Assembly: GCF_012489685.1 (NCBI RefSeq)
Contig: NC_080045.1
Span: forward strand, 10,565,648-10,629,647
Length of the DNA stretch: 64,000 bases
Reading direction: 5' to 3'
Source of the DNA: Lotus japonicus
Taxonomy: Eukaryota > Streptophyta > Magnoliopsida > Fabales > Fabaceae
In this document: positions 43,205 to 54,840 of the stretch, piece after piece
Layout: each line of letters starts with the position of its first letter
Position numbering within the stretch: position 1 is the first letter of the stretch
Translations under genes and position numbers: made by a program
The notes under the pieces: model-generated
Database searches by the model: none
What the model saw: the letters and a program-made list of their open reading frames with translations, nothing else
What the model was told of the DNA's origin: nothing

Positions 43205-43600
43205 AATGACTTGACTAGGTAGGAGGAATTAAATTGACGGTCTTCGGGATTGCCTACACTCTCGTGAAATATGGCTGCGTTTGCATGCTTTTGGCTGGTC
43301 ACAATTCAATGCTCCGGAGGTTCAGACTTGGATTCGGGTTTAGGTTCGATGATCGCACTCAACTTTATTTGTTTCCGCTTTGTGGGGTTTGTGGAGGTGG
43401 CGGAACGAGAGGGTTCTTGGAGATGCTAAGTGGACGGTGAATTTCACGTATTCTTGGATTCACAGCTGTGTGATTTTACTTATTTTCATGTTCCTCCGGA
43501 CATAGTCATCCCGCTTCTATCCCGGGATGTGTTAGCTTTGTAGTTTGTCTGTTTATTTTTTCCATTCACTAAAAAAATTGAATCGTGAATAAAAATTCAA
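43205..43600 (+). pseudogene. LINE fragment, zf-RVT/linker region
   Basis: The plus-strand translation shows a C-x-H-x-x-E-I-W-L-R-L block, then W-S-x-F, then L-F-V-S-A-L-W-G-L-W-R-W-R-N-E-R-V. This is the familiar A-x-x-W-x-I-W-x-x-R-N-x-x-x-F segment between the zinc-binding region and RNase H of plant LINEs. Only this piece is kept. Confidence 0.5.
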
Positions 43601-43879
43601 AATAGAATAAGACCATTTATTTTTTATATGATGAGATAATTAACAGGAGTATACGGAGTACTTTAATCCATATAATAGAATTAGAGGCTAAATAGTCACA
43701 TGATAGATATTGAATTTGTTTAGTTTCTTTATTTACATGAATTGAAGTCTTGGTGTTGAAAGTTGTGCTCCTTGATGTTTTATGGATTCAACCAATGAAA
43801 ACCAAACCATGAACACACTCCAGCCCAGTCAAGTGAGGATACTTATAATAATAAAATAACAAACTTAAGAGGCTAAGGG

Positions 43880-44745
43880 TTTTAATGAGATTTGGATATT
43901 TGGTAGGGAGCGAGAGACTTTATGGCGTAGGTTGTTATGTGAAAAATATGTACTGCAAAAATGCTTCGTTGTATTGGATATTGATGAGATTCGAAGCTAG
44001 GGGTGCTCGGTTGTAGCCGCTGACATCTTTAATACATATAAGGAGCCTGATATGGCAACAAGTACATTTAAAGAATGTTTGGCATGTAGAGTTGTAGACG
44101 GTAGAGGGGTAAGGTTTTGGAGGGATATTAGGGTAGGAGAAGCACCTATGCATTTGTATTTTTCACGAGTTGAGCCTTGAGAATAAACGGGACATGCATA
44201 TAGCTTGTATTTTATGGTGGTTGAAGAGTTGTTGGACAAATTTCCCGTACATCGTAGATCAGTTTGTTGTAGGTTTTGAGGCAATTAGGCATCACACCCA
44301 GTGCGAAGGAGCGTGCATTGGGTTCCACACAAGGAGTATTTTTGAAATTTAATACAAATGGTGCGTCTAAGAGGAATCCGGGTGTGAGTGGAATTGTTGG
44401 TGTTTTGAGGAATTTTAATGGGCAAGTACTTGGTTATTTTGCAAAGGCGACATGATATTTGTGGGCTTTTGAAGCGGACGATGTGGCTATTTTCCATGCT
44501 CTATTGTTCTGTCATCAATTTAACATTCAAAATGTGATAATAAAAAGTGATTCTTCCTCAATAGTAGAGTGGACGTTGAATGGTGATCGAAGACCATGGA
44601 AGCTCTTGCAATAGTTTAACCACATAGATTATTTAATGCAATTAGTCAATTGTGTTAGGGCGGTTCATGTGTTTAGGGAAGGTAATGTTTTAGCAGATTA
44701 TCTAGCAAATCAAGGTTGTTGTAGGGTTTTTTAACAAAAAAAAAT
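43880..44745 (+). pseudogene. LINE remnant: RT end through RNase H
   Basis: In broken frames and in the expected order: R-L-L-C-E-K-Y-V (end of RT), V-D-G-R-G-V-R-F-W-R-D (the G-x-G-x-x-x-F-W-x-D block), then an RNase H domain. The RNase H has N-P-G-V-S-G-I-V-G-V-L-R-N-F-N-G near 44380, I-I-K-S-D-S near 44550 and V-F-R-E-G-N-V-L-A-D-Y-L-A-N near 44680. Stops interrupt it at several places. The Sirevirus inserted about 170 bases downstream of it. Confidence 0.7.
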
Positions 44746-44911
44746 GTTGCTGTAGGGATGATGTTATTTGGATTTCATGTGACACCACGTAAATAACTTT
44801 GTGAGAGGCTTTCTCTTTTATTGTAAAAAAAAGGATTTTAATGGGGTTGAGCTATTCCAAATGTACTTGAAATTTTTTAAATATAAGTTTCATAATATAT
44901 GAGGAATATAG

Positions 44912-46119
44912 TGTAAGATCAAGTTTTGATCGTGTAGTACAACTCTATGTTTTGATGATTACAAGTTAACATTTGAGTATGAACAATTATGGTACTCTAA
45001 CGTGTTTTTCTGAGTGTGCTATTTACAGGCTCTGACCTCAATTCAATCTCACACAAATTAGAAGCACTGTGCATAAAGAGTGACCCAAGCAATGCTTTCG
45101 CAACATCTATGTTCAGCATGAACAGTAGAAATGCTTTAGAAGATCTGAAGTTATACAAGCTCTGATATGGACTCAGTCACTAGAAGTTCTGAAGATCCAG
45201 AAGTTCTGACAACCAAGCAACTCTGAAGGTTCAGATGTTCTGACGGTGTAGAAGACTCTGAAGATCCAGAAGCTGAATAGTGGAAACTCTGATAACCAGA
45301 AGCAAGAAACTCTGAAGACCATGTACTTCCCTCTGAGTTCAGAATCAGAAGATACAACGGTCAGAGGATCTGTGCTTTCCCTCTGACTCTGATCAACCGG
45401 CTTCACAAGTTCCAACATGAAGCATTCCCCTGATCAGAAGTCTCCTAGGTTTTAAGGTCAAGTCACTATCCAAGTACAAAAGCAAATGTACTATCCTGAC
45501 GACCTACCTAACGTTCTCAGCCACAGCAGAAGCTGGAATTTCCAGAACTGCCCTCCAACGGTAGCATTTCCATGCAGCGTTCAAACCCTAATCCTTGGAG
45601 TATAAATAGAGGCTGAAGTTTGAAAGATGCGGTTGGAAGAATTACACACGCGCAAGCTATATTCAAAAACCTTCAAGCATTCTTTCATCTGAATTCATTG
45701 TGTTTACTATAAGCTTTTCAGAAGCAAATCTCTTGTAAACATTCTTTGTTAAACAGTTTGTTTAGTTCCTTTAGGAGATCAAGGTTGATCGGATCCTAGA
45801 GAAGACTAAGAGAGTGAATCTTAGTGTGAGCTAAGTCAGTGTAATTGTTAGTCACTTGTAGGTTTCAAGTGCAGTTGTAACACTTTACCTGATTAGTGGA
45901 TTGCCTTCATTCTAAGAAGGAAGAAATCACCTTGACGGGTGGACTGGATTAGCTTGAGGGATTTATCAAGTGAACCAGGATAAAAATCCTTGTGTGCTTT
46001 TCTATCTCTTATCTTTAGCACTTAAGTTCTCGAAAAGATTTGTCAAAATCTTTAAGGTGGAAGTTTTTATTTGAAAACGTTATTCAAACCCCCCCTTTCT
46101 ACCGTTTTTCATACCTTTA
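44912..46119 (+). repeat. 5' LTR of the Sirevirus
   Basis: Begins TGTAAGATC and ends near CATACCTTTA. The final CA appears as TA here, while the 3' copy keeps CA. A TATA box (TATAAATAGAGG) lies at about 45600. The U3 part is full of CTGAAGA and CAGAAG repeats, as is usual in SIRE-type LTRs. Confidence 0.9.
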
Positions 46120-46121
46120 AT

Positions 46122-46134
46122 TGGTATCATAGCG
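46122..46134 (+). other. primer-binding site of the Sirevirus
   Basis: TGGTATCATAGCGC directly after the 5' LTR resembles the TGGTATCAGAGC site complementary to the 3' end of initiator tRNA-Met, with small changes. Confidence 0.75.
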
Positions 46135-46191
46135 CAAGTTCTGATTACCACACCTAACAGTGTTCAATGATCCGGGCCGGTGTGAAAAACA

Positions 46192-49100
46192 ATGGCTACC
46201 ACCAGTGAAACTCAAAGAGATGGTTACAATGCAAAGCCTCCCATGTTCGACGGTCAAAGATTCGAATATTGGAAAGATAGACTTGAAAGTTTCTTTCTGG
46301 GTTTTGATGCAGATCTCTGGGATATTATTGTGGATGGCTATGAGCGTCCAACTGATGAAGAAGGCAAGAAGATCCCAAGGTCAGAGATGACTGCAGATCA
46401 AAAGAAGCTTTACTCACAACATCACAAAGCTAGAGCAATTCTTCTAAGTGCTATTTCCTATGAAGAGTACCAGAAGATTACAGATCGTGAGTATGCAAAA
46501 GGCATTTTCGAATCTCTGAAGATGTCCCATTAAGGAAACAAGAAAGTCAAAGAATCAAAGGCATTGTCCTTGATCCAAAAGTATGAATCCTTCGTCATGG
46601 AGCCAAACGAGTACATTGAAGAAATGTTTTCCAGATTTCAGTTGCTTGTAGCTGGAATACGACCTCTCAACAAGAGCTACACAACTAAAGATCATGTCAT
46701 AAGGGTCATCAGATGTCTTCCTGAAAGCTGGATGCCCTTGGTGACTTCAATAGAGCTCACAAGAGATGTTGAGCGTATGAGCTTAGAAGAACTCATCAGC
46801 ATACTGAAATGCCATGAGCTGAAGCGCTCAGAGATGCAAGATCTGAGGAAGAAGTCAATAGCCTTAAAATCCAAATCTGAGAAGGCCAAAGCAGAGAAGT
46901 CAAAAGCTCTTCAAGCTGAAGAAGAAGTATCTGAAGAAGCATCAGAAGATTCTGATGAAGATGAGCTGACTCTGATCTCTAAGAGACTCAACCGAATCTG
47001 GAAGCATAGGCAGAGCAAGTACAAAGGCTCTGGAAAGGCCAAAGGAAAGTCTGAATCCTCAGGTCAGAAGAAGTCATCACTTAAGGAAGTCACATGCTTT
47101 GAGTGCAAAGAATCTGGGCACTACAAAAGTGACTGTCCAAAATTGAAGAAGGACAAGAAGCCAAAGAAGCACTTCAAGACCAAGAAAATTCTGATGGTGA
47201 CTTTTGATGAATCAGAGTCAGAGGATGTTGACTCTGATGGTGAAGTCCAAGGACTCATGGCTATTGTCAAAGACAAAGGAGCAGAGTCAAAGGAAGCTGT
47301 TGACTCTGACTCAGAATCAGAAGGAGATCCTAATTCAGACGATGAAAATGAGGTATTCGCTTCTTTCTCTACCTCTGAACTGAAACATGCTTTGTCTGAT
47401 ATTATGGATAAGTATAACTCTTTGTTGTCTAAGCATAAGAAGCTGAAAAAGAACTTATCTGCTGTTTCTAAAACTCCTTCTGAACATGAGAAAATCATTT
47501 CTGATTTGAAAAATGATAACCATGCTTTAGTTAATTCTAACACTGTGCTTAAGAATCAAATTGCTAAGTTAGAAGAAGTTATTGCCTGCGATGCCTCTGA
47601 TAGTAAGCATGAATCTAAGTATGAAAAATCTTTTCAAAGATTCCTGGCTAAAAGCGTAGATAGAAGCTTGATGGCTTCATTGATCTATGGCGTGAGCAGA
47701 AATGGAATGCGTGGCATTGGGTATTCTAAACCAATTAGAAATGAGCCCTCTGTGCCTAAAGCCAAATCTTTGTATGAATGCTTTGTTCCCTCTGGTACCA
47801 TATTACCTGATCCTTTACCTGCTGAAGTTGCTAAACCTCCTCTTAAAAAGGGATCTTTCTCTATGTCTAAATATCATGCAAAAATTCCTTTACATTATCA
47901 TGTTGAGAAACCCAAGGTGATCAGAACCTCTGGGGTAACTAACAAGAGAGGACCCAGAAAGTGGGTACCTAAGGATAAGATTATCTATGTTGCAGATATC
48001 CTTGATAGCTCCACTGAAACACCAGTCATGGTATCTGGACAGCGGATGCTCGCGTCACATGACGGGAGAAAGGCGTATGTTCCAAGAGTTAAAACTTAAG
48101 CCTGGAGGTGAAGTTGGCTTTGGTGGCAACGAAAAGGGTAAAATTGTTGGTACTGGTACTATTTGTGTAGATAGTAGTCCATGCATTGATAATGTATTAT
48201 TGGTAGACGGCTTAACTCATAACTTATTGTCTATAAGTCAATTAGCTGACAAGGGTTATGATGTTATCTTTAATCAAAAGTCCTGCCGGGCTGTAAGTCA
48301 GATCGATGGCTCTGTTCTGTTTAACAACAAGAGGAAGAACAACATTTATAAGATCAGATTATCTGAGTTGGAAGCTCAGAATGTGAAGTGCCTTCTGTCT
48401 GTTAATGAAGAGCAATGGGTATGGCATAGACGGTTAGGGCATGCCAGTATGAGAAAGATTTCTCAGCTGAGCAAGCTAAACCTTGTCAGGGGCTTGCCCA
48501 CTCTGAAGTTCGCTTCAGACGCTCTTTGTGAAGCATGTCAGAAAGGCAAATTCACAAAAGTCCCTTTCAAGGCAAAGAATGTTGTCTCAACCTCAAGGCC
48601 GTTGGAACTTCTGCATATCGACCTTTTTGGACCAGTGAAAACTAAGTCTATAGGTGGCAAGAGATATGGGATGGTCATTGTTGATGACTATAGCCGCTGG
48701 ACATGGGTAAAGTTTCTAACCCGCAAGGATGAGTCTCATGCTGTGTTCTCTACCTTCATAGCCCAAGTGCAAAACGAGAAGGCTTGTAGGATTGTGCGTG
48801 TCAGAAGTGACCATGGTGAAGAGTTTGAGAATGACAAGTTTGAGAGTCTGTTTGATTCCTATGGAATTGCACATGATTTCTCTTGTCCCAGAACTCCTCA
48901 ACAAAATGGTGTTGTTGAGAGGAAGAACAGAACTCTCCAGGAGATGGCTAGAACCATGCTCCAAGAAACTGGCATGGCTAAGCACTTTTGGGCAGAGGCA
49001 GTAAACACATCGTGTTACATTCAGAACAGAATCTCTGTGAGACCAATTCTGAATAAGACTCCCTATGAATTGTGGAAGAACATAAAACCCAACATTTCTT

Positions 49101-51091
49101 ACTTTCATCCTTTTGGTTGTGTTTGTTATGTTCTTAATACTAAGGATAGATTGCATAAATTTGATGCTAAGTCTTCTAAATGTCTATTACTTGGTCATTT
49201 TGAGAGATCTAAAGGCTTTAGATTTTATAATACTGGTGCTAAGACTATTGAAGAATCTATTCATGTTAGATTTGACGATAAGCTTGACTCTGACCAGTCA
49301 AAGCTAGTTGAGAAATTTGCAAATTTAAGTATAAATGTTTCTGACAAAGGCAAAGCTCCAGAGGAAGCTGAGCCAGAGGAAGATGAACCAGAAGAAGAAT
49401 CTGGTCCCTCTGATTCACAAACTCTGAAGAAGAGCAGAATCACTGCAGCTCACCCTAAGGAATTGATTCTGGGCAACAAAGACGAACCAGTCAGAACCAG
49501 ATCAGCCTTCAGACCCTCTGAAGAGACCTTGCTTAGTCTGAAAGGATTGGTGTCCTTAATTGAACCCAAGTCAATTGATGAAGCTCTTCAGGACAAGGAC
49601 TGGATTCTGGCCATGGAAGAAGAATTGAATCAATTCTCCAAGAACGATGTTTGGAGCTTAGTGAAGAAGCCTGAGAGTGTCCATGTAATTGGAACAAAAT
49701 GGGTGTTCAGAAACAAGTTGAATGAGAAAGGAGATGTAGTCAGAAACAAGGCAAGGCTAGTTGCTCAAGGCTACAGCCAGCAGGAAGGAATAGACTACAC
49801 AGAAACATTTGCTCCAGTAGCAAGACTAGAAGCAATCAGACTGTTGATCTCTTTCTCAGTGAATCACAACATAATTCTACATCAGATGGATGTTAAGAGT
49901 GCCTTCCTAAATGGATACATATCAGAGGAAGTCTACGTTCATCAACCCCCAGGTTTTGAGGATGAGAAGAACCCAGACCATGTGTTCAAGTTGAAGAAAT
50001 CACTCTATGGTCTGAAGCAAGCTCCCAGAGCATGGTATGAGAGACTCAGCTCATTCCTTCTGGAGAATAAGTTTGTAAGGGGTAAAGTAGATACAACTCT
50101 CTTTTGCAAAACTTACAAAGATGATATCTTAATTGTGCAAATTTATGTTGATGATATTATATTTGGTTCTGCTAATCAATCTCTATGCAAAGAATTTTCT
50201 GAGATGATGCAGGCTGAATTTGAGATGAGTATGATGGGAGAACTCAAGTACTTTCTGGGAATACAAGTTGATCAAACACCAGAAGGAACATATATCCATC
50301 AGAGCAAGTACACTAAAGAACTTCTGAAGAAGTTCAATATGTTGGATTCCACAGTGGCCAAGACTCCAATGCATCCTACATGCATTCTGGAGAAAGAAGA
50401 TGCAAGTGGTAAAGTTTGTCAGAAGCTCTATCGTGGGATGATAGGTTCACTTCTATACTTAACTGCATCTAGGCCAGATATATTGTTTAGTGTTCATTTA
50501 TGTGCTCATTTCCAATCAGATCCAAGGGAAACCCACTTAACTGCTGTTAAGAGGATCCTAAGGTATCTGAAAGGTACCACTAACCTTGGCTTGATGTATA
50601 AGAAAACATCAGAGTATAAGCTTTCAGGTTATTGTGATGCTGATTATGCTGGAGATAGAACAAAGAGAAAAAGCACTTCTGGAAATTGTCAATTTATGGG
50701 AAGCAACTTAGTCTCATGGGCAAGCAAGAGGCAATCAACCATTGCATTATCAACTGCAGAGGCAGAATATATCTCAGCAGCAATATGCAGCACTCAGATG
50801 CTCTGGATGAAACATCAGCTGGAGGATTATCAAATCCTAGAGAGCAATATCCCAATCTATTGTGATAACACTGCTGCAATTTCATTGAGTAAGAATCCTA
50901 TCTTACATTCAAGGGCAAAGCACATTGAGGTAAAGTATCATTTTATTAGAGATTATGTACAGAAGGGCGTACTTCTTCTGAAGTTTGTTGATACTGACCA
51001 TCAATGGGCAGATATCTTTACAAAGCCCTTAGCAGAGGATATATTTAATTTCATTCTGAAAAATCTGAATATGGACTTTTGTCCAGTATGA
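46192..51091 (+). pseudogene. Sirevirus gag-pol polyprotein, broken
   Basis: Gag starts at 46192. A GAA-to-TAA-type change gives a stop at 46531-46533, after which the same frame stays open to 48099. It includes a CCHC zinc knuckle (C-F-E-C-K-E-S-G-H-Y-K-S-D-C, near 47095). A second frame, open from about 47987 to 51091, carries the rest of pol. In order: protease (W-Y-L-D-S-G-C, 48027), GAG-pre-integrase (WHRRLGHAS, 48421), integrase core (HIDLFG near 48616, DDYSRW, then RSDHGEEF and PQQNGVVERKN), reverse transcriptase (WVFRNK to YVDDIIFG near 50145) and RNase H (GYCDADYAG near 50628 to KHIEVKYHF). Switching frames near 48030 requires a one-base slip. No restored sequence is offered. Confidence 0.92.
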
Positions 51092-52700
51092 AGATGGATC
51101 AGAACCTCTGACTATGATACTTCTTCATCAGAAGATGTCTAGTCCAGAAGGTAACTCTATCACAGTTTATGTACCCATTGGTGCTGACTCTGAAGCTGAG
51201 ACAGTAAACGTGTGTCAGTATCTCTGATGCATAGTTCCTTGTGCCCGTGCTGACAAGTCTGTTGTAATGAGTGTTGATGTGCTTCTCTCCTGCGTGTGAT
51301 AGGTGTATTTACTGTTACTATCATGTCTTTAATTTTTAACCGTTGATTTTAAATTGCTTTTTGAATCAACAGCGGTTTTTTGTCAAAACCCACTATACAC
51401 ACACGATCTCCTACACTTTCGGTTTTACTCTCTCTCTCTTCAGTATTTTCAAAAAAACCGCTTTCCCACGATCTCTCTCTCGCTCCCTATTCATCCTTCA
51501 ACTTCATCTTCAACCCAAAACCTTCAACCGACTCCAACAATGGTGAGACAAACCAGAACTGAAGCCGCTGAAGCAACCAGGTTCCCTCACATGGTAGTGG
51601 GTCAAGCTACATGCCAAATGGGTCCTGAGAATCTGACTCAAGGTCAAGCGTCGGAGAGGATGATCCCAATCGCAGAACGGGGCTGTGTCGTTCACTGCGT
51701 GTACGCTCCTGAAGGCAAGAAATTCCTTCAAGTCGTTCTTCAGCTCTGGATGCAGGTCCTCCTCAAGCAGTGTCCTCGTCAGCTCTGAAATGGTTTTTGT
51801 ACCCTCTGGATGCCTTATATTAAGAAACAAGTCCTCCTCAAAGGCCTTCCTTCTGAGCTCTTCTAGTGCTACCATATATGATGCCATTTTTCTTTTTATG
51901 GTATTGATCAAGTTGTGAAGTTTACCCTCCTCTAATCCGCTTTATATAAGCTTCATTCTCTCCTTGGAAGTTATTGCTCAAGCAGTTTCTCGAGGTTAAG
52001 TCCTTGGTAACTGAAGTTCTCTTTACTCCCGTGGCCGGTGGTAAACGTTCTTCTCCTGCATTAGCTCCTTTCTTAATTCGCGTAACTCTCATTGTTACCG
52101 CGTTTAATTTCTCCATCTTTTCACTCAGACCTTCTCTGAGGGGGAGTACCTTGTACTTCAAGCTGAGTTTTTCACACCCCATGCTTTTTGCTTATGACAA
52201 AAAGGGGGAGTACACCTAGTTTTTGATGTGTAGTGTGATTTTTATTTTCTTTTGGAGAATTTAAGAGTTCCACTGTTATGACCATAGATGTGTCAATGGG
52301 CGAAACAAGGAATACATTTCACTTCTTCTGAAGTGATTATATTTGACTCTGAAGTGATTATATTTGACTCTGATATATAGTTGACTCTGATACCACTTAT
52401 CATTGACTCTGAATACTTATGCGCTCTGATTATTCTATTTCATCTATGTCATGCGCCTTCACTCTGAACTATTACTTCATTTAGCTCAGAATCTAGACAT
52501 CTCTAACGTTTTCATTAAGTCTTAGATTCAGGGGGAGCTATGCTCAGAATCAAGCTGTGACTTGGATTCAGAATGAGCAAGATAAACTATTCACATCAGG
52601 ATAAGTCTTTTTCTATATCTCTAAACTCTGAGTGAATTCAGTTTATTGTTTAAGAATTGTTCATCAAAATACTTAGTTTTGTCATCATCAAAAAGGGGGA
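51092..52700 (+). other. Sirevirus 3' region with shortened env-like frame
   Basis: After pol comes a pyrimidine-rich leader (51340-51539) and then an ATG at 51540 opening 82 codons (starts M-V-R-Q-T-R-T-E-A-A) ending at 51788. SIRE1-type elements have an env-like gene of several hundred codons here, so this copy is cut short or rearranged. Purine tracts with GGGGGAG occur near 52140, 52203, 52530 and 52695. Only the last is directly before the 3' LTR. Confidence 0.6.
51510..52182 (-). CDS. antisense open frames in the Sirevirus 3' region
   Basis: Two minus-strand frames, 51911-51510 (133 codons) and 52182-51922 (86 codons), read like ordinary soluble protein. The first has ALEELRRKAFEEDLFLN and LLEEDLHPELKNDLKEFLAF, with charged amphipathic helices. 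I do not recognise a domain. Antisense genes are reported in some plant retrotransposons, and an inversion within the env-like region is another option. It may be non-coding. Confidence 0.3.
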
Positions 52701-52703
52701 GAT
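52689..52703 (+). other. polypurine tract before the 3' LTR
   Basis: AAAAAGGGGGAGAT lies directly before the TG that opens the 3' LTR, the expected plus-strand primer site. Confidence 0.85.
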
Positions 52704-53910
52704 TGTAAGATTAAGTTTTGATCGTGTAGTACAACTCTATGTTTTGATGATTACAAGTTAACATTTGAGTATGAACAATTATGGTACTCTAACGTGTTTT
52801 TCTGAGTGTGCTATTTACAGGCTCTGACCTCAATTCAATCTCACACAAATCAGAAGCACTGTGCATAAAGAGTGACCCAAGCAATGCTTTCGCAACATCT
52901 ATGTTCAGCATGAACAGTAGAAATGCTTCAGAAGATCTGAAGTTATACAAGCTCTGATATGGACTCAGTCACTAGAAGTTCTGAAGATCCAGAAGTTCTG
53001 ACAACCAAGCAACTCTGAAGGTTCAGATGTTCTGACGGTGTAGAAGACTCTGAAGATCCAGAAGCTGAATAGTGGAAACTCTGATGTCCAGAAGCAAGAA
53101 ACTCTGAAGACCATGTACTTCCCTCTGAGTTCAGAATCAGAAGATACAACGGTCAGAGGATCTGTGTTTTCCCTCTGACTCTGATCAACCGGCTTCACAA
53201 GTTCCAACATGAAGCATTCCCCTGATCAGAAGTCTCCTAGGTTTTAAGGTCAAGTCACTATCCAAGTACAAAAGCAAATGTACTATCCTGACGACCTACC
53301 TAACGTTCTCAGCCACAGCAGAAGCTGGAATTTCCAGAACTGCCCTCCAACGGTAGCATTTCCATGCAGCGTTCAAACCCTAATCCTTGGAGTATAAATA
53401 GAGGCTGAAGTTTGAAAGATGTGGTTGGAAGAATTACACACGCGCAAGCTATATTCAAAAACCTTCAAGCATTCTTTCATCTGAATTCATTGTGTTTACT
53501 ATAAGCTTTTCAGAAGCAAATCTCTTGTAAACATTCTTTGTTAAACAGTTTGTTTAGTTCCTTTAGGAGATCAAGGTTGATCGGATCCTAGAAAAGACTA
53601 AGAGAGTGAATCTTAGTGTGAGCTAAGTCAGTGTAATTGTTAGTCACTTGTAGGTTTCAAGTGCAGTTGTAACACTTTACCTGATTAGTGGATTGCCTTC
53701 ATTCTAAGAAGGAAGAAATCACCTTGACGGGTGGACTGGATTAGCTTGAGGGATTTATCAAGTGAACCAGGATAAAAATCCTTGTGTGCTTTTCTATCTC
53801 TTATCTTTAGCACTTAAGTTCTCGAAAAGATTTGTCAAAATCTTTAAGGTGAAAGTTTTTATTTGAAAACGTTATTCAAACCCCCCTTTCTACCGTTTTT
53901 CATACCTTCA
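52704..53910 (+). repeat. 3' LTR of the Sirevirus
   Basis: Begins TGTAAGATT and ends ATACCTTCA. It matches the 5' LTR over its whole length with about a dozen differences counted by eye and one base fewer in a C run. TATAG follows directly. Confidence 0.92.
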
Positions 53911-53915
53911 TATAG

Positions 53916-54160
53916 AACTAATTTTATAACCAAACATACATCTTCTAAGATGAATATATACTAGAGCTTTTGATAATCTACAAGTAATGTCAGATTTAAT
54001 ATTTCAAAATATTGATTTTTGATAAATAATATTTTGTGCAAATTTAAGCATGTCAGTTTAAGATTAAGTAAATTGAGATTAGTAAATTTTTTTAGAGAAG
54101 TGATAAATTGTGATAGTTATGAATAATAAGTAGAATATATATATATATATATATATATAT
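53916..54160. other. intergenic DNA with AT microsatellite
   Basis: AT-rich spacer ending in an (AT)n run (54135-54160) that abuts a MITE. Confidence 0.6.
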
Positions 54161-54840
54161 GGGGTTTGTTAACTTACTCCCACTTGTTTTTTAGAAGGAG
54201 TAAGTTAACAAGTAACACCTTTTATACATGGACAAAAAAACCAAATCATGAATTCTTAAAAGTTAAAAATAACAACACACAATTAAGGGCTTCATTGTAA
54301 TTTGCATTTCAGTTTTTTTAAATTAATTTTAAAAATATAATGTCCTCAAAGCCACGTTCTGTCATTCACCAAAAAACAAAGCCACGTTTTTTTTTTCTTT
54401 CTTCCCTAAAGTTACATTCTTACATTCTGTTAACGTAATATGATATTGCTTGCTGAGTTAAAAAAAAATATGATATTGCTTGCTGGGATTGAGAGAAGAG
54501 TGAAGGAGAGCGAGAAATTTTAAGCTATTGAATTAATGTTGCAGAGGGTTTTTTTTTTTTTTTTTTTTTTAAAGAGTTGCAGAGGTAAAAGACGGAGGAG
54601 AGGAGGAGAGAAGAAAGAGAAAAAACTCAAAAAAAAAACTACTTTAATTTGAAATTAATGAGAGATTATGAGGAGAGAGAAATTGTTAATTTTAAAATTG
54701 AAATAAAATTGAATTACATGAATAGCCCTGAAGTTAGTTATCTTTAAGAACAAATTGGGGAGTTTTTTGTCCAACAAAAAAGGTGTTGCATGTTAACTTA
54801 CCCCTTCTAAAAAACAAGTGGGAGTAAGTTAACAAACCCC
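54161..54840. mobile_element. TIR MITE, 680 bp
   Basis: The left arm (54161-54225) starts GGGGTTTGTTAACTTACTCC. The right arm (54776-54840) is its complement with few changes. Each arm itself contains a shorter palindrome (GTTAACTTACTCC ... GGAGTAAGTTAAC). Outside both ends is TATATATAT, which would fit a 9-bp MULE target duplication but is ambiguous because it lies in an AT repeat. The interior is AT-rich with T and A runs and no coding sequence. Confidence 0.8.

Larger units (their letters stand above)
44912..53910 (+). mobile_element. full-length Ty1/copia Sirevirus (SIRE1-like)
   Basis: An 8999-bp element with two LTRs (1208 and 1207 bp), a perfect 5-bp target-site duplication (TATAG at 44907-44911 and 53911-53915), a tRNA-Met-type primer-binding site, gag-pol in copia order, a long 3' region after pol and several polypurine tracts. 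Long LTRs, one gag-pol unit, extra 3' coding space and multiple polypurine tracts mark the Sirevirus genus; soybean SIRE1 is the type member. By eye the LTRs differ at about a dozen positions, so the insertion is recent. It cannot make its proteins as it stands, because gag-pol has a nonsense codon and a frame break. Confidence 0.93.
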
